From the NCBI GenBank assembly GCA_001805765.1, contig MHGW01000015.1, forward strand, positions 1,339 to 8,817: a stretch of 7,479 nucleotides of DNA, given 5' to 3'. This DNA comes from Omnitrophica WOR_2 bacterium RIFCSPLOWO2_01_FULL_41_12 (GTDB lineage: Bacteria; Omnitrophota; Gorgyraeia; Gygaellales; Profunditerraquicolaceae). Of this stretch, positions 1 to 5,958 are shown one piece after another; positions within the stretch are counted from its first letter, which is position 1; each line of letters begins with the position of its first letter. The notes beneath the pieces are model-generated. The model worked only from the letters and a program-made list of their open reading frames with translations. It did not search any database and was not told the DNA's origin. A program made the position numbers and the translations under genes.

Positions 1-341
1 TGGATTCTACCCTGATGCGCGGGTTTGACTGTTTCTCTGGCCTGAGAGAAGAAGGTGTGGCGATTATAAATGCCAGCCAAAACACAGAGCAGGCTAAGGT
101 AAAGGCCAGGCAAAAAGTTTTCTTGGTGCCGGCTAGTGAAATTGCTTTAAAGACGATTGGCCGGCCTTTGGGCAATACCACTTTAATCGGCGCATTTGCT
201 GCGGCTACGGGTGAGTTAAAATTAGAGACTATCCTAGAGGTAATTAAAAAAAGGTTTACTGGTAAGGCGCAGGAAGGAAACATAGAAGCGGTAAAACAAG
301 GGTTTGAATATGTTCGGTCCATTAGTCATAAAAGCAGTTAA
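1..341 (+). CDS. porG: Pyruvate:ferredoxin oxidoreductase gamma subunit, C-terminal part (5' end outside window)
   Basis: This is the C-terminal part of the gamma subunit of a 2-oxoacid:ferredoxin oxidoreductase. The complex converts pyruvate and CoA to acetyl-CoA and CO2 and reduces ferredoxin in the cytoplasm. The frame is open to the left edge (first full codon at 3-5), so the ATG at 15 is almost certainly internal. About 113 codons are visible of a family usually near 180-200 residues. Typical family signatures are the V-P-A-S-E-I-A segment, the G-R-P-L-G-N-T-T-L-I-G-A loop, and the C-terminal G-N-I-E-A-V-K-Q-G-F helix. The stop is TAA at 339-341, and the next gene (porD) begins inside this one. 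Pyruvate specificity comes mainly from the alpha and beta subunits; this piece alone could also fit a 2-oxoisovalerate or 2-oxoglutarate enzyme. Confidence 0.9.
   Translation, partial: DSTLMRGFDCFSGLREEGVAIINASQNTEQAKVKARQKVFLVPASEIALKTIGRPLGNTTLIGAFAAATGELKLETILEVIKKRFTGKAQEGNIEAVKQGFEYVRSISHKSS
298..302 (+). promoter_or_regulatory. Ribosome binding site that decides the porD start
   Basis: AAGGG lies inside the end of porG, 7 bases before the ATG at 310. The in-frame TTG at 304 would sit only 1 base after this site, so ATG 310 is the better start. Confidence 0.6.
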
Positions 342-582
342 AAGTAAAGGGGATAAAACCGGCAGTTGGAGGATAAAGGTAAAGCCGAAGTATCTGCAGA
401 AGGACTGCATTGCCTGCAAGATGTGCGTTTTAATCTGTCCTGAACATTGCGTAGAGGGAAAAGAGAAAAATACCTATATCTGCGATTACGATTATTGCAA
501 AGGCTGCGGCTTGTGCGCCTTGGTTTGCCCTAAAGCAGATATTCTTATGGAAGAAGAAGGCACTAAAGGAAAAACAAAATGA
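310..582 (+). CDS. porD: Pyruvate:ferredoxin oxidoreductase delta subunit, 2x[4Fe-4S] ferredoxin type
   Basis: This is the small electron-transfer subunit of the enzyme. It should carry electrons from the catalytic beta subunit to external ferredoxin. The 90-residue product has two bacterial-ferredoxin motifs, C33-x2-C36-x2-C39-x3-C43-P and C63-x2-C66-x2-C69-x3-C73-P, enough for two [4Fe-4S] clusters. The N-terminal extension with G18-S19-W20-R21 is typical of PorD subunits and separates it from a free ferredoxin. Two further cysteines (C47, C58) lie between the motifs. I chose ATG 310 over the in-frame TTG at 304 because of the AAGGG at 298-302. The gene overlaps porG by 32 bases and ends in an ATGA overlap (4 bases) with porA, so translation is probably coupled along the operon. 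Confidence 0.93.
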   Translation: MFGPLVIKAVKSKGDKTGSWRIKVKPKYLQKDCIACKMCVLICPEHCVEGKEKNTYICDYDYCKGCGLCALVCPKADILMEEEGTKGKTK

Positions 583-1766
583 AGGAATTCTTAGAGGGTT
601 CGCGGGCAGTAGCTGAGGTAGTGCGGTTATGTAAGCCCGGAGTTATTTCTGCCTATCCCATTACTCCCCAGACCCACATTGTAGAAGAGTTAGCCCAGAT
701 GGTTGCCAATGGCCAGCTTAAGTCTCAATTCGTCAATGTAGAGAGCGAACATTCGGCAGCCTCCGTAGTTTTAGGCGCAGTAGCCACAGGGGTGCGCGCC
801 TTTACTGCCACCAGTTCCCAAGGGCTGATCTATATGGCAGAGGTGCTTTTTAATATTGCCGGTATGCGTTTACCTTTGGTCTTAACCTGCGCTAACCGCG
901 CATTATCCGCGCCGATCAACATCTGGAATGACCAGCAAGATTCAATATCTTTGCGCGATAGCGGCTGGATACAATTATACGCCGAGAATAATCAAGAGGC
1001 AGTGGATCTTCATCTTTTGGGCTATCGCATTGGCGAAGATAAATCCGTAATGCTTCCCGTAATGGTTTGTATGGATGGTTTTATCCTCACCCACGGCATG
1101 GAATCCGTAGATATTCCTCAGCAGGAAGAGGTAGATAAATTTTTACCTGCTTATAAACCTTTATATAAACTGGATCCGGCTGAGCCAGTGAGTATGGGGC
1201 TTTTGGCTGACCCGGATTATTATTTGGAGACAAGATACGCCATTCAGGAGACCTTTAAAGAATTATTAAAATTTATCCCTAAAGTGGCCCAAGATTTTTC
1301 TAAAGTTTTTGGCCGGGATTACAAAGATGGTTTAATAGAAGAATATTTTACCAAAGACGCGGAAAAAGTAATTGTGGCCATGGGCTCAGTCTGTGGCACC
1401 ATTAAAGAAGTGGTGGATGAATTAAGAAAAAAGGGGAAAAAGGTAGGATTATTAAAAATTATCTCTTATCGGCCTTTTCCTTATGAGAGAATATGCCAGG
1501 CCTTAAAAAATGTGCCTAAAATTGCTTGTTTAGATAAGGCAGTCTCATTAGGCGCTTATGCGCCGTTGGCTTGCGAAGTAAGAGCAGCATTCTTTGGCCA
1601 GAAAAAATCCCCTCAGGTAATCAGCAGTTTTGTCGCCGGCTTAGGCGGACGGGATATCACTTTAGAAACCATAAAGGAAATATTTAAAAAATTAAACCAG
1701 AAAGAACTGGATTTAGAATTTATGGATTTAAAACCGGAGTTACTCAAGCAGGAATATGGAGAATAA
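579..1766 (+). CDS. porA: Pyruvate:ferredoxin oxidoreductase alpha subunit
   Basis: This is the alpha subunit, which builds one face of the thiamine-pyrophosphate active site. The 395-residue length is normal for PorA. The YPITPQT motif (26-32) contains T29, and the N-R-A segment contains R106. From memory of the Desulfovibrio africanus enzyme these match its pyruvate-binding Thr31 and Arg114, which favours pyruvate as substrate. In the VESEHSA segment (54-60), E57 is the likely counterpart of the Glu that activates the cofactor. SSQG (78-81) and the N-D-x-Q-D stretch (116-120) are further family marks. The C-terminal part (from about 265) is the transketolase C-terminal-like domain. An AAGGA at 566-570 sits 8 bases before the ATG. 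The last 11 bases overlap porB. No frameshift or missing residue is apparent. Confidence 0.95.
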   Translation: MKEFLEGSRAVAEVVRLCKPGVISAYPITPQTHIVEELAQMVANGQLKSQFVNVESEHSAASVVLGAVATGVRAFTATSSQGLIYMAEVLFNIAGMRLPLVLTCANRALSAPINIWNDQQDSISLRDSGWIQLYAENNQEAVDLHLLGYRIGEDKSVMLPVMVCMDGFILTHGMESVDIPQQEEVDKFLPAYKPLYKLDPAEPVSMGLLADPDYYLETRYAIQETFKELLKFIPKVAQDFSKVFGRDYKDGLIEEYFTKDAEKVIVAMGSVCGTIKEVVDELRKKGKKVGLLKIISYRPFPYERICQALKNVPKIACLDKAVSLGAYAPLACEVRAAFFGQKKSPQVISSFVAGLGGRDITLETIKEIFKKLNQKELDLEFMDLKPELLKQEYGE

Positions 1767-3741
1767 ACTTTTATTTAAACCCGGGCATACTGCCTGCGCT
1801 GGCTGCGGCCAGGCCATTGCGGCAAGATTAGTTATAGAGGCATCCGGAAGCAACACTATAATCGCCAATAATACCGGGTGTCTGGAAGTATTTTCTACGG
1901 CATACCCAGAATCCGCTTGGAATGTACCCTGGATACATTCTTTATTTGAAAATGCCGCGGCAGTGGCTTCAGGCATAGAAGCAGCGCTGATATATTTAGG
2001 TAAGAAAGAAGGGATTAATGTGATTGCCCAGGCCGGAGACGGCGGCACAGCAGATATCGGCCTGCAGGCGCTCTCCGGGATGTGGGAAAGAGGGCATGAT
2101 ATTTTATACGTCTGCTACGATAATGAGGCCTATATGAACTGTTTAAGTATTTCTTCTTTGATCATGACTAATCATGGTCTTAAGGGTATCCTTGATATAA
2201 AAGTAGGCGATGAAATTGCCGCCTTTGCACAAAACACTCATAATTTAGTCTACAAGAAATGCACAGGAGTATTTGATAACGGCATAAAAGACGTTTATGA
2301 GTTAAGAACACATCATCATTCCATAAAGGCTACCTCCAACCATCCTTTTTTGGTTCTGAAAAGAAATGGAAGAGGCAAAAAGAATAATTTTGTCTGGAAG
2401 ACTTTAGAAGAAATAAAGGCCAATGATGAAATAGTTACTTTAAAAAGGGTAGAAGCAGAAAAATCATATGATTTTTCTTTTCATAAAGTAGAGAAAGGCG
2501 ACTACAAAGTTAATAAAATAAATCCCATTGAAATCCCTGAAAAAAGTAGCCCAGAGCTGCTAAAGTATTTAGGCGTATATGTAGGAGATGGATGGGTAAG
2601 AGAAGGAAGGCCCGAGGTAGGTTTTGCTTTACCAGAAGATTCTCAAGAAAGGAAAGAATTTATCGATATACACAATCGATTATTTAAAAGTAAATTAAGT
2701 ATTGATAAAATGTATGTATATGCACATTCAGTAAATTTGGCCAGATTTATTTCTTCTTTAGGTTTTAGAAAGGGTGCTAAGAATAAAATAATTCCGGATT
2801 GGATATTTACTCTTCCGGAAAACGAAAGAAAGGCTTTTATAGACGGCCTGATGCTTTCCGACGGCTATAAATTAAATGATAGTTGGCGTTATACTTCTTC
2901 AAGCCCAGAACTTCTGAAAAGATTAAGGTTGCTGGCTCAGATTACCGGATTTAGAGTAGGTAAAATGCACTGGCAGGAAGTAAAGAAAGACAGGCAATGC
3001 GTAAAAAGAAAGCTATTAAAAGATACAGGATTTGGTTATGTATGTATGAGTAAAAGAAAACAACCAGATATTGATAAATGGCCATCACAAACAAAATATA
3101 GGAATTTTTTAATTGACAATAAATACTTTGATATAGAAAAAGTAACAGAGATAAAATATATTGGTAAAGAGCCAACTTTGGATTTAAGGGTAGAGGATGA
3201 GCATAATTTTATCGCGGATGGTATTGTTGTTCACAATACTGGCGTGCAGCGTAGCGGCCTGACGCCCTTTGCCACTAATACCACTACCAGCCCAGCAGGC
3301 GCGCAATCAACGGGAAATATCCGGCCGAAAAAACCCATGCCGGAGATTGCCATGGCGCACGGCATACCTTATGTAGCTACTGCCACAGTGGCATTTATCC
3401 CGGACTTACAACGCAAGGTAAAAAAGGCAATCTCTATTAAAGGGCCAAAATATATCCAGATACATGTGCCTTGCCCTTTGGGTTGGCGGCATGAACCAGA
3501 AGCTACGGTTCAGGTAGCCAAATTAGCCGTAGAAACCGGTCTTTATCCTTTAATTGAATATGAAAATGGCTTACTCATTGGCCGCAGGCAAATTGTGCCT
3601 AAGCCGGTTGAAGAATATCTAAAAATCCAAGGCAGATTCAAACATCTGCTCAATAATCCGCAGGAATTAAAACAGATTCAAGAAATCGCGGATAATAATA
3701 TAAAGAAGTACGGATTAAAATTAGAACCCCAAGTAACCTAA
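1756..3741 (+). CDS. porB: Pyruvate:ferredoxin oxidoreductase beta subunit precursor, interrupted by an intein
   Basis: This is the catalytic beta subunit, which binds thiamine pyrophosphate and one [4Fe-4S] cluster. The precursor has 661 residues, about twice the usual 300. Residues 1-128 and 495-661 are PorB; residues 129-494 are an intein. In the host part, C14, C17, C42 and C573 (207 after splicing) are the expected cluster ligands. G94-D95-G96 opens the TPP/Mg motif, which continues through D122-N123-E124-A125-Y126-M127-N128 and then T495-G496. Joining N128 to T495 rebuilds the canonical Y-M-N-T-G-V-Q-R-S-G stretch and gives a 295-residue protein. N128 aligns, from memory, with the pyruvate-contacting Asn996 of the D. 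africanus enzyme, so the unspliced protein should be inactive. The start overlaps porA by 11 bases. The nearest AGGA (1750-1753) is only 2 bases from the ATG, so translation probably depends on coupling. Confidence 0.95.
   Translation: MENKLLFKPGHTACAGCGQAIAARLVIEASGSNTIIANNTGCLEVFSTAYPESAWNVPWIHSLFENAAAVASGIEAALIYLGKKEGINVIAQAGDGGTADIGLQALSGMWERGHDILYVCYDNEAYMNCLSISSLIMTNHGLKGILDIKVGDEIAAFAQNTHNLVYKKCTGVFDNGIKDVYELRTHHHSIKATSNHPFLVLKRNGRGKKNNFVWKTLEEIKANDEIVTLKRVEAEKSYDFSFHKVEKGDYKVNKINPIEIPEKSSPELLKYLGVYVGDGWVREGRPEVGFALPEDSQERKEFIDIHNRLFKSKLSIDKMYVYAHSVNLARFISSLGFRKGAKNKIIPDWIFTLPENERKAFIDGLMLSDGYKLNDSWRYTSSSPELLKRLRLLAQITGFRVGKMHWQEVKKDRQCVKRKLLKDTGFGYVCMSKRKQPDIDKWPSQTKYRNFLIDNKYFDIEKVTEIKYIGKEPTLDLRVEDEHNFIADGIVVHNTGVQRSGLTPFATNTTTSPAGAQSTGNIRPKKPMPEIAMAHGIPYVATATVAFIPDLQRKVKKAISIKGPKYIQIHVPCPLGWRHEPEATVQVAKLAVETGLYPLIEYENGLLIGRRQIVPKPVEEYLKIQGRFKHLLNNPQELKQIQEIADNNIKKYGLKLEPQVT
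2140..3237 (+). mobile_element. Intein with LAGLIDADG homing endonuclease, inserted in porB
   Basis: This is a 366-residue in-frame protein intron (precursor residues 129-494) that should excise itself and ligate the flanking PorB pieces. The N-terminal splicing block starts with nucleophile C129. Block B has T193-S-N-H196. Block F is the V-E-D-E-H-N-F-I-A-D-G stretch (479-489). Block G ends V-V-H493-N494, followed by extein nucleophile T495. This is a class 1 layout with no splicing residue missing. Between the splicing blocks lies a LAGLIDADG endonuclease with two motifs, LGVYVGDGW (272-280) and FIDGLMLSDGY (361-371). Both keep the catalytic acid (D278 and D369), so homing activity is plausible. 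By hand count GC is about 33%, against about 47% for the exteins, and 18 of 20 Arg codons are AGA/AGG against 4 of 9 in the exteins. The start block reads C-L-S-I-S-S rather than the commoner C-L-x-G-D-T type. Confidence 0.95.
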
Positions 3742-3747
3742 GAAAGA

Positions 3748-3755
3748 GGGAGGTG
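3748..3755 (+). promoter_or_regulatory. Strong ribosome binding site of the ferritin-like gene
   Basis: GGGAGGTG, 5 bases before the ATG at 3761, is a near-perfect Shine-Dalgarno in the 19-base gap after porB. It contrasts with the poorly spaced site of porB and suggests higher independent translation of the downstream gene. Confidence 0.8.
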
Positions 3756-3760
3756 CAGAG

Positions 3761-4240
3761 ATGGGAAAACAAGCCAGGGCAATTGTGGATTTAAGTTTAA
3801 AAGAACTAGTCAAGGATTTAAATAAGGCTTATGCGGATGAATGGTTAGCGTTTTATCTTTACTGGTATATGGCACAGATAGTTTCTGGCCGCGCCTACGA
3901 GGATATGCAGGAATTCTTGAACAAAATCGCCAAGGATGAATTAGAGCATGCTCAGGAGTTAGCGGATCTGATCGTTAAGTTAGGAGACGTTCCTATTGCC
4001 AACCCGATGGAGTTAGAGAAAAACGCGAATTCTCCTTATATGATGCCGCCGAAGAATACCGCGGATCTCAACCGGATAATCCGCATAGTCACTGAAGCAG
4101 AGGCAGGCGCGATTGAGGTCTATAACAAAATCGCTAAGAAGACATTAGGCAAGGATAATGTTACTTACCAGTTAGTCACGCACATCTTAGCTGAAGAAGT
4201 GGACCACGAGGAGATGTTTGAAAATCTGTTAGAAAGATAA
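3761..4240 (+). CDS. Ferritin-like diiron protein (bacterioferritin/Dps-like)
   Basis: This is a 159-residue four-helix-bundle protein of the ferritin-like superfamily, probably cytoplasmic, that binds iron and may store it or remove peroxide. Diiron-type ligands can be picked out in four helices: E27 in A-D-E-W, E60-x2-H63 in D-E-L-E-H, E112 or E114 in the third helix, and E146-x2-H149 near the C-terminus. The paired E-x2-H motifs match the bacterioferritin/rubrerythrin pattern. There is no C-terminal rubredoxin domain and no cysteine at all, so it is not a classical rubrerythrin. I cannot tell a cage-forming bacterioferritin from a smaller Dps-like protein; no obvious haem-ligand Met was checked by alignment. 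It follows porB by 19 bases and precedes a ferredoxin gene, so it probably belongs to the por transcription unit. An oxygen or iron defence role next to an oxygen-sensitive iron-sulfur enzyme is inference. Confidence 0.85.
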   Translation: MGKQARAIVDLSLKELVKDLNKAYADEWLAFYLYWYMAQIVSGRAYEDMQEFLNKIAKDELEHAQELADLIVKLGDVPIANPMELEKNANSPYMMPPKNTADLNRIIRIVTEAEAGAIEVYNKIAKKTLGKDNVTYQLVTHILAEEVDHEEMFENLLER

Positions 4241-4242
4241 AC

Positions 4243-4248
4243 AGGAGG
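4243..4248 (+). promoter_or_regulatory. Ribosome binding site that decides the ferredoxin start
   Basis: AGGAGG lies 10 bases before the ATG at 4259. The in-frame TTG at 4250 is only 1 base after it and is too close to be the start. Confidence 0.75.
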
Positions 4249-4258
4249 ATTGAGAATC

Positions 4259-4453
4259 ATGTCTAAGGTAAGTGTAGATATTTCTACGTGTGTGGGTTGC
4301 GCTTTATGCGAGCAGTCCTGCCCTGAGGTATTTGAAGTTAAGGGTGATGGCTTAGCCTATGTAAAGATGCAGTTTTGCTCGATGCACAACCTGCAGGAAG
4401 TAGCAGAACAGTGCCCGGTTAATTCCATCAAGGTAAGTGAATCGTTAAAATAG
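4259..4453 (+). CDS. Single-cluster [4Fe-4S] ferredoxin
   Basis: This 64-residue acidic soluble ferredoxin is a likely electron acceptor for the pyruvate oxidoreductase upstream. C11-x2-C14-x2-C17 plus C52-P give the four ligands of one [4Fe-4S] cluster, as in Thermotoga- and Pyrococcus-type monocluster ferredoxins. C21 and C40 are extra cysteines. In that family two such cysteines can form a disulfide, although here C40 is 12 residues before the last ligand rather than the usual 8. The E-V-F-E-V segment after the first cysteine group is typical. ATG 4259 is preferred over the TTG at 4250 because of the AGGAGG position. The gene lies 18 bases after the ferritin-like gene, and its last 9 bases overlap the convergent foldase gene, leaving no room for an intergenic terminator. 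Confidence 0.93.
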   Translation: MSKVSVDISTCVGCALCEQSCPEVFEVKGDGLAYVKMQFCSMHNLQEVAEQCPVNSIKVSESLK

Positions 4454-5833
4454 TAACTGGGCCTTTCTTTTTAACCCTTCTATAAATTTCACAAAATATT
4501 CTTGTTTTTTCTGGTCGAGTAATTTTTGCATAAATTGCAATTTTTCGTTCAGGAATTTTTTTTCGTCAAATTGAGTTTTTTCCTTTAGTTTGATTATAAA
4601 AAAACCCGCGGGCTCCTCCATTATTTGGCTAAATTCACCTTCCTTTAATCCGCGCGCTTTGAGCCAAAAACTATCTGAAGCGCCAATACCCTCTATATAA
4701 CTGCCAAATTTAAATAAACCGGTTGCGCCTGACTTTAAGCCGAATTCTTTGGCGGTTTTATCAAAATCCACTGCCTTGGGGTTCTTTTGAGATAATTCTT
4801 TCAATCCTTTTAGGCAATCTTCAATTTTCGCTTTCGCTATTGCCTTAGATTTATCCTTGATAAATGCCTGCCCGGCTTTATCTTTTATATTTTCAAATTC
4901 CGGGATATGCGGTTCCTTTCTTTCTTTTAACCTGAAGATATAATAATTTTTATCCAGCTGGATGATAGCAGAATATTTACCTGTTTCTAATTTGGAGATG
5001 ATGTTTGAGATCTGCGGCGACCAGCCGATTCCCGGTATGGCCTCGGTTTGGCTAAACCAGCCGGTTTCTTTCCAGCTCAGGTTTGTATCCTTGGTTCCCC
5101 GGGCAAAATCCCTTATTTTTTCTTCCGACTCCGCGGCTAAATATTCTACATTGAATGAGAGCGGCTGTTTAAATTGAATTGAATTCCGGGTAAAGTAATC
5201 TTTTAACTCTTCCTCCTTAGGTGCGATATCCTTGGCAAAGTCCGAGATGGCGCTAGAGATGTAATAAATACTTATTTCCTCATTGCCCTTTTGGTATTCG
5301 TCCTGAATTTCTTGCTCGGTTAAGCTTGCGCTATTCGTAACTTCTTTATAGAGTTTAGCCAACATCAGGTTCTGGCGGGTTTGCTCTTCAAATATGCGCG
5401 GCTGGGTATGAAAGGTATATTGCAGCATCTGAGAGTATAACCGGTTATCAAATTGGCCTTTAGAAGTTTTAAAGAAAGGATAATCTTCAATCTGCTCAAT
5501 AACTTCTCTGTTGCTGGCGGTAATCTTACGCCTTTTTGCTTCATTGAGCAGGATGAGCCTTTCCCAGGCCTGGGCCTCCAAATTTACATATTTCTGGATT
5601 TCAGGAAGATTATCTCCGAACTGCATAATCGCCTGATTTCTCGTAGCATCTACGGCATCCCTGAATTCCAAAAAGGAGATCTTTCTACCGGCGATTTTTC
5701 CGGCAAAGGTAGCCTCCTCCTTACTGCGGATAAGGCTGCCTGAGCCCCAGAGGATAAAGGCCGGCACAATGATAATACTTAAGATAATCCACACCTTTTT
5801 GGCATTTTTTTTCTTACGTAGTTCTTTTAGCAT
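4445..5833 (-). CDS. PpiD/SurA-like membrane-anchored peptidyl-prolyl isomerase or chaperone
   Basis: This 462-residue protein is probably a periplasmic folding factor anchored in the inner membrane. A short basic N-terminus (K4 to K13) is followed by one hydrophobic segment (about 14-34), a PpiD-like inside-to-outside topology. Residues about 45-180 form the helical SurA_N-type chaperone region. Residues about 185-305 resemble a parvulin domain: the G-W-F-S (258-261), L-E-T-G-K-Y-S and Y-Y-I-F-R-L-K-E-R pieces match the end of that fold. A second, weaker parvulin-like stretch lies at about 355-418, with L-K-E-G-E-F-S and G-F-F-I-I-K-L. A charged helix closes the protein. I assign it by fold pattern; isomerase activity is not certain, and it may act only as a chaperone. 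No alternative Met lies upstream of the membrane segment, so ATG 5833 is the likely start, although no Shine-Dalgarno is visible. Confidence 0.82.
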   Translation of the reverse strand: MLKELRKKKNAKKVWIILSIIIVPAFILWGSGSLIRSKEEATFAGKIAGRKISFLEFRDAVDATRNQAIMQFGDNLPEIQKYVNLEAQAWERLILLNEAKRRKITASNREVIEQIEDYPFFKTSKGQFDNRLYSQMLQYTFHTQPRIFEEQTRQNLMLAKLYKEVTNSASLTEQEIQDEYQKGNEEISIYYISSAISDFAKDIAPKEEELKDYFTRNSIQFKQPLSFNVEYLAAESEEKIRDFARGTKDTNLSWKETGWFSQTEAIPGIGWSPQISNIISKLETGKYSAIIQLDKNYYIFRLKERKEPHIPEFENIKDKAGQAFIKDKSKAIAKAKIEDCLKGLKELSQKNPKAVDFDKTAKEFGLKSGATGLFKFGSYIEGIGASDSFWLKARGLKEGEFSQIMEEPAGFFIIKLKEKTQFDEKKFLNEKLQFMQKLLDQKKQEYFVKFIEGLKRKAQLLF

Positions 5834-5841
5834 TAAAATGT

Positions 5842-5869
5842 ATTATAGTCTAAAATCCGAATATTACAA
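5842..5869 (-). promoter_or_regulatory. Putative sigma70-type promoter of the foldase gene
   Basis: On the minus strand, TTGTAA (plus 5864-5869) and a perfect TATAAT (plus 5842-5847) are 16 bases apart. Transcription would begin near 5835, only a couple of bases before the ATG at 5833, which suggests a leaderless or nearly leaderless mRNA. Confidence 0.5.
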
Positions 5870-5878
5870 TTATTTTTC

Positions 5879-5907
5879 TTTACAAAATATTTTTCGCTGG
5901 GTATAAT
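5879..5907 (+). promoter_or_regulatory. Putative sigma70-type promoter of hisG
   Basis: TTTACA (5879-5884, 5 of 6 to consensus) and TATAAT (5902-5907, perfect) are separated by 17 bases. Transcription would begin near 5914, giving a leader of about 45 bases. The promoter is divergent from, and does not overlap, that of the minus-strand foldase gene. Confidence 0.7.
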
Positions 5908-5958
5908 AGACATCTGTGTTAAAGGGACGGGTAAAAATCAGGAAGACCTGGAGTATAA

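Noticed and set aside
234..419. Minus-strand ORF of 61 codons across the porG/porD overlap
   Set aside because: It is a shadow of two well-supported overlapping genes.
1740..2048. Minus-strand ORF of 102 codons opposite the start of porB
   Set aside because: It is a shadow of the conserved PorB N-terminus and TPP motif, with no recognisable domain.
2951..3175. Minus-strand ORF of 74 codons, strongly hydrophobic
   Set aside because: It lies wholly inside the AT-rich, lysine-rich intein. The reverse complement of AAA/ATA-rich codons gives Phe, Tyr and Leu runs. No ribosome binding site or family likeness.
2137..3240. Reading the porB insert as a group I or group II intron, or as a gene fusion
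   Set aside because: The insert is open in frame throughout, has protein-splicing blocks at both ends and starts with Cys and ends with His-Asn before Thr, so splicing is at the protein level.
4962..5743. Two plus-strand ORFs opposite the foldase gene (4962-5177 and 5453-5743)
   Set aside because: They lie antisense to a long coherent CDS and have no domain or ribosome binding site of note.
5939..5950. Small inverted repeat CAGG-AAGA-CCTG just before the hisG ribosome binding site, considered as a regulatory hairpin
   Set aside because: The stem is only 4 base pairs and no leader peptide or T-box is present. This is expected by chance.
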